In this document: one piece after another, positions 13,098 to 22,126 of the stretch
Position numbering within the stretch: position 1 is the stretch's first letter
How the letters are laid out: every line of letters starts with the position of its first letter
Source: Epichloe hybrida
Taxonomy: Eukaryota > Ascomycota > Sordariomycetes > Hypocreales > Clavicipitaceae
Reading direction: 5' to 3'
NCBI GenBank assembly: GCA_019022495.1
Contig: JAFEKR010000009.1
Span: forward strand, 1,674,001 to 1,738,000
Length of the DNA stretch: 64,000 nucleotides
Program-made: the position numbers and the translations under genes
The notes under the pieces: model-generated
Told to the model about the DNA's origin: nothing
The model's input: only the letters and a program-made list of their open reading frames with translations
Database searches by the model: none

Positions 13098-14019
13098 ATG
13101 GCGCCCTCTAATCATCTTGGCAAGCGTGTCAAGCTGACCCAGGTACGACGACCCTTCATCGTCGGCACAACGGCCGTTCCTTTCTCAGAAACCAACCCCA
13201 AGCCACCGGGCACTCCAGACAACCATACGCACTCTTGGGAGGTCTTCGTGAAAGGGCTGGAGGACACAGATATCACATACTGGGTGCGTCGTGTGCAGTT
13301 CAAGTTGCACGAGTCAATTCCCAACTATGTACGCAGTAAGTCTCCGGCCAGATTCGCCGCAGCGCCATGCCAGTCCGAAAGGGCAAAGCTTACTCTGCAC
13401 AGTGGTCGAGGGCGAGCCGGGAAAACCATTCACAGTAAAAGAGACGGGCTGGGGTGAATTCGACATCACCATCAAGCTATACTATATCAACGACTCCGGC
13501 GAGAAGCCCCAAACGCTCTACCACTACCTTCGTCTCCATCCGTACGGCCGAACCGAGGAGGAAAAGCAGGCCATGGTCACCAAGAGCGGCGAAGTGCGGT
13601 CATGGAGCTATGAGGAGCAGCTCTTCAACGAACCATATGAGGCCTTTTACCATATTCTTACGGCCGGCGCTGTTCCTAATGGCTGGAAACCGCATGGTGG
13701 AGGGTCTGGCAAGGGCAAGGGCAAGGGAAAGGGAAAGGGCAAGAACCGCGCGCCGCCTCCGCTGCCTGCCCCTGATAGCGGCGAAGTCTGGGAGCGAACC
13801 GCCATGATCCCCAGCCACAACCGCCCCGGCCAGCCGTTCAGTCGCGAGACGGAAGCCGCTGAAGTGAGGAAGCTCAAGGAGGCACAGACTAAGACGGAGG
13901 ACATGTGCAAGAAGATCTTGTCGGATCTCAAGTCCAAGGAGGAGCTGTTGGCGAAACTCAAGGCAGAGAATCAGGCGGCAGCGGCAGCGGCAGCGGCTGC
14001 GGCTGCGAAACCTGTTTAG
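13098..14019 (+). CDS. yaf9: YEATS-domain protein Yaf9 (SWR1/NuA4 subunit)
   Basis: Two exons, 13098-13335 and 13403-14019, with a 67-bp GTAAGT...CACAG intron, give 284 residues. The YEATS domain covers about residues 10-150, with HSWEVFVKGLE, a VRRVQFKLHES strand, ETGWGEFDI and the LHPYGR motif. In yeast Yaf9 this domain reads acetylated or crotonylated histone H3 tails and the protein is shared by the SWR1 (H2A.Z deposition) and NuA4 complexes. After it come a low-complexity Gly-Lys repeat (about 175-190) and a C-terminal coiled coil (about 225-270) ending in a run of alanines, longer than in yeast. The splice restores the frame exactly at NYVR-M-VEGEPGKPF. It is the first intact gene beside the RIP block. 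The start is the first ATG in the domain frame. Confidence 0.93.
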
Positions 14020-14677
14020 AAAGACTGCACGACACCCAACTTTACTCTACGACTGACACGATCCCCCACGCCGGTTGCGCACCCGAGCCCGCCGGCTCTG
14101 CCAAAGACGCAAGAAGCGTCAGCCGAGCTGCACTACCCATCATCCGATTCAGACACCATGACGGAGGAGGTGCCCCCTGCCAAATGGACATGTCTGTTGC
14201 AATAACGCTCAGGGTATCAAGTCGAGTTAAGGCACTACTAGTCCGCGCATTGGCTATCGCTACTTCAACAAGCAGATAGCCCAAAGCAGCGATTTGTCAT
14301 GGCATGAGAGTACTTCTCCCGTCACTGCTTGAGGCAGTGCAATTCACGCCGGGGGGGGGGTGACTCGCATACATGTAAATGAGATTCAGGATTATAGCGG
14401 AAGGGAACATGCCCCGAAATATAAATTTGTTGGTCACACTCTTTGAAGCAGGTAGTGACTGAGCAGCTGTGCCGTCGCCGATCCCTCCATAGCGCAATAG
14501 TATATCTACATAGGACAATTGAGCATGATTGCCTAGCTCTTCTTTGCAATCAATCCCTCTTGGGGGTGGAGCTTTCCGCTGAGATGGCGGTTTTCAGCCC
14601 GTGTGTGCGGCAGGAGGTCATTGGAAAAGCAAGTAAATATTAACTAACGATAAGAACACTCACTTGCTAACTGTCAG
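14020..14677. other. Intergenic region, YAF9 to the broken gene
   Basis: Presumed 3' UTR of YAF9 followed by unassigned sequence. Contains a run of ten or more G near 14350. Reading frames here (up to 124 codons) show no domain and lack a consistent exon pattern. Confidence 0.4.
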
Positions 14678-15465
14678 CTACTCACGCAAGGCCGCGAACT
14701 CTGCGCTTGTAACCGGAAATTCCTGCATATTCGGAATCAAATAATCCTCCATGAAAAATGCATCTTCATTGCCACGAAATACGTACTGTACCGCTGGACG
14801 TCCTTCCCTGTTTCTAAAAACACCGTGTTCGTCAACCTCTTCATAACTCCTCATCCTTCCATAGCAAGAATTCAGCTTCAGCTTCGTTGAAATAGTTCCA
14901 ATGATCAGAGTTGTTCCAGGAAGTAGTCCTTGGGTATCCCTAGGGCCTATTCTCCCATTTCGGCTGTTGTATATTAATTTCTCCCAAGTCTTATCATTTC
15001 CACTCGGGTCTGTCAGGTGCGCACGTACGCGAGCGGGCGCGGGCGTAGCCTAATAACTAATTATAAGGTGCAATGTTAGCGAGAGCTAGCATTGGTGGAT
15101 CTTCTGGTCTAGTGGCTTACCTAGCACACCTTCTAGGTTCTGACAGGGTCCCAATGAATCTGCGAAGTTGTCCTGCTGGGAGAGACTCAATAGCAAGATT
15201 AGGGACATTGAACTGTAGTAATACAGCCGTGCCATCCTGATGGCGCCTTTTTGCGTATTAGGCGTACTTTATAGCGACGTCTCGATCAAGAGCAAAGTAG
15301 CCTCCTTGCTTCATTCCACGAAAAATCGGTTGGGTTAGGGGTCTCTTCGTCACTTGATCGGTTTAAGCGACGCTTATGAAGTCTTATTGTCCCATCTGAG
15401 CGTGGTGGGCTAGCCATGCCAGTCTCCACGAGGACCTGAAGATCCTTTACTGCAAGAATGGACAT
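14678..15465 (-). pseudogene. Broken gene of unknown family, interrupted by a solo LTR
   Basis: The minus strand from an ATG at 15465 codes for about 55 residues. After an apparent one-base frame change it gives IFRGMKQGGYFALDRDVAIKYA, with a TAA stop (probably from CAA) where YAKRRHQDGTAVLLQF follows. Near 15150 the frame changes again. Then, beyond the LTR at 15011-15145, it continues as WDPSGNDKTWEKLIYN through YGRMRSYEEVDEHG to a TAG at 14678. The GGYFALDRDVAIKYA segment recalls the way some ADP-ribosyltransferase-like folds begin (a Tyr-Phe then a helix ending in YA), but I do not recognise the family and would not name it. The good coding quality of the C-terminal 110 residues suggests recent loss. 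Confidence 0.6.
15011..15145. mobile_element. Solo LTR of the TRIM family, with 5-bp target duplication
   Basis: A 135-bp sequence from TGTCAGGTGCGC to GGTTCTGACA, flanked by GGGTC at 15006-15010 and 15146-15150. It is the inverted and diverged counterpart of the LTRs at 17097 and 17610: the blocks AAGGTGCAATG, GAGAGCTAGCATTGGTG, ATCTT.TGGT and GTGGCTTACC are shared. TG...CA ends and a 5-bp duplication fit an LTR left by recombination between two LTRs. It lies inside the broken gene at 14678-15465. Confidence 0.85.
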
Positions 15466-16067
15466 TTCAGAGAAGAGAGAGCTTTTCAGAAAGTTGAGAT
15501 GAAAGTGGGATGCTAAAGAAGAGAGAAGAGGTAGAATGAAAATGATCTATACTCCGTAAAGTAGTAAAAACAAAGGGTAACAAGGTTTAGAAAGAATCAG
15601 AAGTTAGAACGCACACACAAACGCACACACAAACGCACACACACACAGTGAAGGGGAAGGTGTGACCCACCCACACCTACATCTGAATTTTTCGCTGCGG
15701 CAGTGTCAGGAGCACAGAGGCACAGAGGGCAGAGGCACAGAGGGCAGAGGCATAGGCGCGACCACATCACAGAGTACAGTGTATCCTAGGACACAAAGTA
15801 TAGTAATTTATTAATTTCCTAGGATAACTAAACGCAGTGGCCTAGGAGCGTTGCTATTCAGAGCTGTGTTTTCTTGCTCACTGGCACTATACCCACCTGA
15901 GGCAGATTAACTAATTAACTATTTGACAATTTGACAATTTGACTAATTAACTAACCGATGATTTGACTGTTTGATTCATTGATGAGTCTAATGATATCAA
16001 AGGAAGGAAGATAGTTGCGCCTAGGAGAATTAGTAGTAGTGGCCACTAATGCAGCTGCTTATTATTA
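15466..16067. other. Intergenic region with simple repeats
   Basis: Holds an (AC)n-rich tract at about 15609-15648, a GGCACAGAGGGCAGA-type tandem repeat at about 15711-15752, and a run of TTTGACAATTTGAC / TAATTAACTA short repeats near 15905-15985. No coding sequence is supported. It ends at the left terminus of the MULE. Confidence 0.55.
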
Positions 16068-17096
16068 GGGCGTGGGTAAAAGGCAACCCTGTTTTGTTAA
16101 ATAGCAACCCTGTCGTGGCTAGTAGGTGGCTAAGACACCTAATACTAGCTACCTATAGTAATTTACATAGTAAGTCTATACTAAGTATCTAGACTATCTT
16201 ATATTATTAACCCTACCTCTTATGCTTACCTTTAATTTTAATTAATATAATACTAATACTCCTATAATATTAATAACTCCCTTAGGGTATCCTATAAAGT
16301 TATCTCTGCCTCCTATTACTTAATACTAATGCCTTTATTATTATTAATATTATTCTCTCTATTATCTAAAGGAGTATCTTTAAGTCTTATAGCTATTTAA
16401 GTATATACTTAAGGATACTTAGTGCTTAGCTTATATAGGTTATTATTAGAGATATTAATAACCTCTTTTAAAGCTATTTATAATATTTAAATTATAGTAA
16501 GTGCTATTAAGAGTAGTGGTTAAAGGGTATTCTAGGTAGTATAAGTATTATTATTTTCCTTTACCTAGGCATGCTTAAATTTAAAGGGCTTATAAGTTAT
16601 ACCTATAATAGGATTCTTCCTCTTTTCTAACCTAAGGGCTCCCTTTAGCCTGCCTTTTACCTTTATTACTAAGGGTTTAAATAGTCTTACCTAAGAGCCT
16701 ATATCTAATAGTATAATAACACTATAATATTAGTACTAATGCTTATTAATATTACTAAGTTTAATAAGCTACCTTTCCTTAATATAACACTAAAGATAAT
16801 ACTAGTATAGCACACTATATAATATAATAAGCTTATAAGGTAAGTATAGTGTTTTTATAAGCTTTTCTTTAGTAAGTTCTAGCTTCTTTATAGGCTTTAG
16901 TCCTAGGACCTTTTCTTTATTAACTATTAGCTATAATGTAACGTACGAAATTTTCTCTTAAATTAAGCTATAGTGTGGCTACTATAATAGATTTAGTAGC
17001 TTATAAAATCTATAAGTTAAGGCTTATTAAGCTTAAGTAACCTAATTAGTCTAATAGTTCTATAGGCGCTGAAAAACATAGCTTAAATTACCTATG

Positions 17097-17220
17097 TGTT
17101 AGAACCCGAAGGTGTGCGGGTAAGCCATTGAACCACCAAAAGATTCACCAATGCTAGCTCTCGCTCGCATTGCACCTTACAATTGATTATCAAGCCACGC
17201 GCACGCGCGCGCACCTGACA
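17097..17220. repeat. TRIM left LTR (124 bp)
   Basis: Begins TGTTAG and ends CTGACA, an imperfect inverted pair. The reverse strand contains TGGTTCAATGG, a full match to the Pol III A-box consensus TRGYNNARNGG, with a GGGTTCTAAC block near the LTR end that resembles a weak B box. Confidence 0.85.
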
Positions 17221-17609
17221 ATTATCCCTTCCCTCGTAAGGCTTGCCCCAAGCCAAGGGCCCCACTAGCCAGCGGCTAGCAACGTACGTAACCTTAGCTT
17301 GGATTAGGCCTAGTTATCCGTGGCCTCTGAGATAACTAACTAATTGTGAACCCCTAAGGCCTAGTACACACAGCAACTAGGCCTATATATCACCTAGTGC
17401 ACGTGACCCCACGGTTATAACGTAACCGTATAGGCATAACTATACCTGCCCTGTGAGCCTAACATAAGCACCTAGCCTAGCAATTTAAACCTAGACCTAT
17501 TAGGTTAATCTAGCTACAGGAATTAAACCTAGGACCTAGCGCACGCCCCATCCACGAGGATTTAAACCTAGGACTAGCACACTAGAAGACCTATAAGAGC
17601 TAGCATTAA

Positions 17610-17733
17610 TGTTAGAACCCGAAGGTGTGCGGGTAAGCCATTAAACCACCAAAAGATTCACTAATGCTAGCTCTCGCTTGCATTGCACCTTACAATTGAT
17701 TATCAAGCCACGCGCACGCGCGCGCACCTGACA
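17610..17733. repeat. TRIM right LTR (124 bp)
   Basis: Identical in length to the left LTR, with three transitions (AAGCCATTG to ATTA, TTCACCAATG to TTCACTAATG, CTCGCTCG to CTCGCTTG). Two of the three are CpA-to-TpA on one strand or the other, the context RIP prefers. Confidence 0.85.
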
Positions 17734-19524
17734 CTATGCTACTCTAAAGGGCTTGCTTTATTACTAAATTTAAGGATTTAATAATAGAGGTATATAATAA
17801 CTAAAGTGATAATATTAATTAACATAGTATAAGATAAGCTTCTCTTTAAATAGATTAATCTAGGTTTATAGTATATATTTAATAGCTTAATCTAGGAACC
17901 TACTAGGCTACTAGAAGCTTACTAGGTTTCTTTTAAAGTTAGACTCTATTTTACTTAGAAGAAGACTATTCTAAGTATTAAGGAATTTAGTAAATTAAGG
18001 TGCCCTCTCTATGCGGCGTTTTTCTTAGTTATAGGTTACCCTAGGGAAGTAATGCTTATATTTAGTAAGTATATTTATATTAATATACTAATAGTATAAA
18101 ATATAAGGAGTCTTATTAAATATTAGGTTCCTTTTAATTACCTTAATTAATCCCTTATTATAGTCTATAATTATTATTTAAGGGCTTATAATTAACCTCT
18201 CCGCTAAAACACTTATAATAGTATTAATCACTTACTTAAAATTAGCCTTAGTCTTACTGCTTATAAAGTAAGCTATAAATTAGAAGGTTTTCTTTATTAA
18301 GGTAATACTATAAGTATTAAATAATAGAAGGTTAAAGTAGTTTATTTTATATATATAATTAAGGAAGAAGTAATTAGGGTTTTTAAAGCCTAGAGATAGG
18401 CATAATAAAGAGCTTTTAGATATACCTATTAAAGCTATATTAGTCCCTAAAGATAAAGGTATTATTATCTTTAAGCTAGTTATATAATTACTTAATCTTA
18501 GATTAGCTATTAAGTTTATTTAATTAATAGCATTAAATAGCATTCTTAATATCCTACCTTATAATACCCTTAACTTTAGTTAGGTAGCTATATTATAATA
18601 TAACTAGTATTATTAAGGGAATCTAACCGCTATTATAAAGGTTAATAATCTCTTTATAATATTTTTAAATAACTTTATATTAGAATTAACTAAGATACTA
18701 GCTATTAGTAAGCTTATAATTATAGTCTTACTATAGCTACCTCTTAATAATATAATCCTTATTAGAGGTAACTATAATTATAAGCTTATATAAGTAGCCT
18801 ATTATCTATAAGCTTAAGTTCTTCTAAGCTTTCTTTAGATAAATATCCTAATAATACTATAATATATAGTTCTAACCTTTATAATATTAAAGGATAATTT
18901 AGTTATAATTACTAGTATTTAGCTTTCTATAATAAATTATAAGACTAAAGCTAAGCTCTTTACCTATAGCTCTAGTAGCCTTAAGGATAGCCTCTTTAGT
19001 AAGGAAAATATAGTTAAAGAGAGACTTTATAATAATAGGATATTATATATTTTTAGCTATTAAGGATAGCTTTAATTTAGCTTTAATTTACGATTTTACA
19101 GTATTAGGTGCGCTATACGCGGGCGCTAGGGGCTACGTTTAACTAGTACGTGGCCGCCTGCAAAATCACGTGGTTAGCCGGTAACGGGGCAACTAGGCTA
19201 CTAGCCACAGACAGGGTTGCTATTTAATAGAAGAGGGTTGCTTGATACCCACGCCCTATTATTATTGTACGGAGTAGTGTGCTCCGTAGGCCCTACCCCT
19301 GCTACATCTGGAGCCTTCAACCCGTCGGTATGATCTCATGACTTTCTCACACTCAACATTAAAAGTTTCATGACGCGCATCTCAATCATTCAATCCGCTT
19401 TCGATCCACAAGGCTCAATTTACTTTCGAGTAGACATCATCTCCATCACCCAAGCTCGCCTCAGCTCGTGAAAAGCCCAGGAACTCATCGGCATCCCTCT
19501 CCTGTTTGCACCTATTCCTGCGCC

Positions 19525-20454
19525 ATGTCCGCAGCGGCGAAAAGACTGGTGGTCTGCGGCGGGAGCGGCTTCCTGGGGTCCCGGATCTGCAAATATGCTG
19601 TTGCCAGAGGATGGGAAGTCACTTCGATAAGGCAAGTCTATCAAACACTCATCCCGCGTAGTCGTAGCCGGAGCTGACGGCTTTGCAGTCGATCTGGCGA
19701 ACCTCAATGGGACACGCTCACGTCATCACCACTCCCGCCATCGTGGTCACACAAAGTCACCTGGGAGCGCGCAGACATCCTCCGGCCCGCGACGTACTCT
19801 TCCTTCCTCAAGGGCGCAGACTACGTCGTGCACACCATGGGTATTCTGCTCGAGGCAGACTACAAAGGCATCGTTTCCGGCAAAGAATCACCCATTACGG
19901 GGCTGCAAAAGATGTTCTCGGCCGTCCGGGAGCGCGGCACGAACCCTCTGGATAAGCAGTCTGGCGATGATATCAAGCCTGCCGATCCTACCGACCAATT
20001 CTCCTACGAGGTCATGAACCGTGACAGTGCTGTCGCCTTGGCCAAGCATGCCGCCGAGGAAAAGGCCGGCGCTTTCTGCTACATCTCCGCTTGCGGCGGC
20101 GCACCAATCATGCCGCCTCGGTATATCACGACAAAGAGACAGGCTGAGATTGCGATCCAGAACAACTTTCCGGAGATGAGGGCCGTTTTTGTGCGACCGC
20201 CGTTCATGTACGATAGCTCGCGCAAGCTCACGATGGGCCTGGCGGCTCTGACTGGAGCGGGAGCTGTCTTTACGAAATTGACTGAAAATTATCTCAAGGA
20301 GTTCATGGGCGCCGCAGGTACCAAGCCGCTCCAGGTGGACGTGGTTGCCGAGGCAGTCGTCGAGGCATTGAGCGATGAGACGGTCGCTGGACCAGTCGAG
20401 GTGCCGCAGATTGAAGAGTTGGCCAACAAAGGCTGGCGAAGTTCTATGCTGTAA
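19525..20454 (+). CDS. coq11: Atypical short-chain dehydrogenase, Coq11/NDUFA9-like
   Basis: Exons 19525-19631 and 19689-20454 give 290 residues. The N-terminal Rossmann motif VVCGGSGFLG (about residues 8-17) binds NAD(P), and GADYVVHTMGILLE is the next conserved strand. The catalytic Tyr of classical SDRs is not apparent; YITTKRQAE may occupy its place. RAVFVRPPFMYD and a C-terminal PLQVDVVAEAVVEAL follow the Coq11 (YLR290C) / complex I 39-kDa subunit pattern. In yeast Coq11 is a mitochondrial protein tied to the coenzyme Q synthome. The intron is GC-AG, AG|GCAAGT...TTTGCAG. It is the only splice that joins VTSI to SRSGEPQWD in frame. It starts 268 bp from the MULE edge and converges on SYF2 with 159 bp between the stops. 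Confidence 0.82.
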
Positions 20455-20613
20455 ACTACACATATGGGGCTCCTGGAGAGAGCAGATGAAAAACAAAACT
20501 CGCTAGACTGTACACTAATGATTGACCAAATCAAGCCCATATAAAAAGGCATCAGAATCACACAGTATCAATGTCTCCCCGCCGCCAAATTGTGTTCGGC
20601 AAGCCGAAACCCC

Positions 20614-21444
20614 TCATATCATCGTGCCCCTCTCAAAGCTGTCCCGAATATCCGCCGTGTACTTGTCATAGAACCGTGCCAGTTTCTGGTTGAACTGCTT
20701 GTTCTTTTCGTTGATGTACGTGACATCCCCATCATCTCCATTCTTGGCCATCCGCTCCTTTCGCTTCTTCAATCTCTGCTCCTCTGCCCGTCGCAAATCT
20801 GCCACCAGCCGATCCACAGATGCTTTGTCGGGTTTATTCTGCGCAAACGTAGTCGTGTCGGCCGTCGAGTAGAACGACCCGTCCTTGTCCACGGCGATGA
20901 GCTCGCCATCTTCCGTCTCGACGATATCTAGCCCCCCTGACGCAGCGGCCTTTTCGATAGCCGCCATCTTCTGCTTCTCGTAACCTTCCATATCAGGGGC
21001 GATATTCCTCAACTGCCGCTTGTAGATCTTGTTGCTTTCCTGCTGTGCGTCTTTGAAGGCGTTGTTGTCGCGGTGCGCCGCCCTCTTATTCTTGCGCCTG
21101 TCCCATTTTTCGCTCTCGTCTATGGTCCAGTCCCAGGCGCGCTTACGCTCGAAATCCTCGCCGGCCTCTTCGACCTCCGCCTTGAGAAGCTTGTGCGCCG
21201 CGATGTCTTGCTTGCGCTGTAGAGAAGTGAGTTGCGATTGGTCGGTCCCTAATCTCTGGGATTCCTTGGTTGCTTCTTTTAGGTTGGATTCGGAAGATGT
21301 CTTGGCCCGCGCTTGGAGGGCTTTGAACCGAGCCATGCGGTCTTGGGTCTTTGTGGAGGATGCATCGTCTGCTGCGCAGGGAGCTGTCGTGTCTTCCGGA
21401 GAAGCCATGGTGTTCGCGTTCTGCAGGGTCTGTTGAGACGACAT
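20614..21444 (-). CDS. syf2: Pre-mRNA-splicing factor Syf2
   Basis: Single exon, 276 residues from the ATG at 21444. The frame is open 21 codons further upstream, and a later in-frame ATG lies at 21408, so the start is not certain. The SYF2 region fills the C-terminal two thirds: an acidic/basic helical part with RKRAWDWTIDESEKWD, then KIYKRQLRNIAPDMEGYEKQ and NEKNKQFNQKLARFYDKY near the end, all hallmarks of the family. Syf2 (Cwc/NTC-associated) joins the Prp19 complex of activated spliceosomes and acts in the nucleus. The N-terminal 50 residues are low complexity. It shares a 682-bp divergent upstream region with the gene at 22127. Confidence 0.92.
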   Translation of the reverse strand: MSSQQTLQNANTMASPEDTTAPCAADDASSTKTQDRMARFKALQARAKTSSESNLKEATKESQRLGTDQSQLTSLQRKQDIAAHKLLKAEVEEAGEDFERKRAWDWTIDESEKWDRRKNKRAAHRDNNAFKDAQQESNKIYKRQLRNIAPDMEGYEKQKMAAIEKAAASGGLDIVETEDGELIAVDKDGSFYSTADTTTFAQNKPDKASVDRLVADLRRAEEQRLKKRKERMAKNGDDGDVTYINEKNKQFNQKLARFYDKYTADIRDSFERGTMI

Positions 21445-22126
21445 GACGTCTGGGGGAGTAAAGTTGGAAGGACAATGGTGAATGTGAAAGAAAACGCTGG
21501 CAACCATTCCGTAGACGGCAATGATCTGCGAGGAGCACGTGATAGGTCACATGATCAGTGTATCTCTTCTGCCGATTTCGAAGCTTCTATACATGTGATT
21601 TGGCTTGTTCGCTCCGGAATTATGGTGTGACTGCTGAGTAGAGTTGTGATTTATGTAAAAAAAAAAAAAGGAGCCATATGTAAAGATAAACTACGCAGAC
21701 AATTAGATTCACCAAGAAGCTACGCTGTTCCTTTCGATAACCTTTGGTACTTAATGATGCCCCACTGTCCGAGAGTTAAGCGACAGCCAGCCCCTGACGG
21801 CCTATGTAAAGACTTTTAGGCCGACTTCTACTCCGTGTAATACTCCGTAGGTCGCTGGGAAACAATTGTCTGGGGGCTGGATCCACCAGATCTCGGGGCA
21901 TCTGGGGGTGCTGCACAGCTCCCCTGACAGTTCTTCAAGCTCCTCGTCGTCCCACCGTGGGGCTGCGTGTCTGAGCTTCTCACGATTCCCACCTTGGTCA
22001 CATCGTTGGAGCTGAGAGCTCATTGCAATGCCGTCTATCCCGCTACAGAGACTCGCCTGGACCCTCACGAGTCCTGCCTCATCGGACTAATGACGTGCCA
22101 CCGAAACACCTCAGAGGTCATACAAG
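21445..22126. promoter_or_regulatory. Divergent upstream region of SYF2 and the 558-residue gene
   Basis: Contains a 13-bp A tract at about 21657-21669, an exact TACTCCGTA at 21841 next to a TACTCCGTG, and a 69-codon upstream frame (21967-22176) that overlaps the start of the 22127 gene in another frame. No RNA gene seen. Confidence 0.45.

Larger units (their letters stand above)
17097..17733. mobile_element. Complete TRIM (miniature LTR retroelement) nested in the MULE
   Basis: Two direct 124-bp LTRs (17097-17220 and 17610-17733), each TGTTAGAACC...CACCTGACA, enclose 389 bp without any coding capacity. The element is flanked by a perfect 5-bp duplication, CTATG, at 17092-17096 and 17734-17738. 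The LTRs differ at only three sites, all C-to-T or G-to-A in the right copy. Size, LTR length and lack of genes fit a terminal-repeat retrotransposon in miniature (TRIM/SMART). No clear primer-binding site or polypurine tract was recognised. Confidence 0.85.
16068..19256 (-). mobile_element. RIP-degraded Mutator-like (MULE) DNA transposon with TIRs
   Basis: Left end GGGCGTGGGTAAAAGGCAAC and the inverted right end (…TACCCACGCCC at 19246-19256) start matching TIRs of about 60 bp, which include AGCAACCCTGTC and GTGGCTAGTAG blocks. On the minus strand at about 18000-18290, reading through stops, the sequence gives FIAYFISSKTKANFK, VINTIISVLAERLI, IIIDYNKGLIK and a KYKHYFP segment, which follows the MULE transposase domain pattern with its catalytic Asp. 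The target duplication is ambiguous because both flanks are TTATTATT-like. A 9-bp duplication with one mismatch is possible if the element is one base longer at each end. A 637-bp TRIM is nested inside. All frames are broken. Confidence 0.75.

Noticed and set aside
12887..13111. 74-codon frame upstream of and overlapping YAF9
   Set aside because: Partly inside a dispersed repeat, no domain sense; at most an upstream reading frame.
13647..13961. Minus-strand frames opposite YAF9
   Set aside because: Shadows of the Gly-Lys and Pro-rich coding sequence on the other strand.
16066..19258. TA target duplication suggesting a Tc1/mariner or pogo element
   Set aside because: The internal coding remains match the MULE transposase pattern, and the flanking TTATTATT makes a TA call meaningless.
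19888..20496. 202-codon minus-strand frame opposite the COQ11-like gene
   Set aside because: Antisense shadow; the plus strand carries the Rossmann motif and splices correctly.
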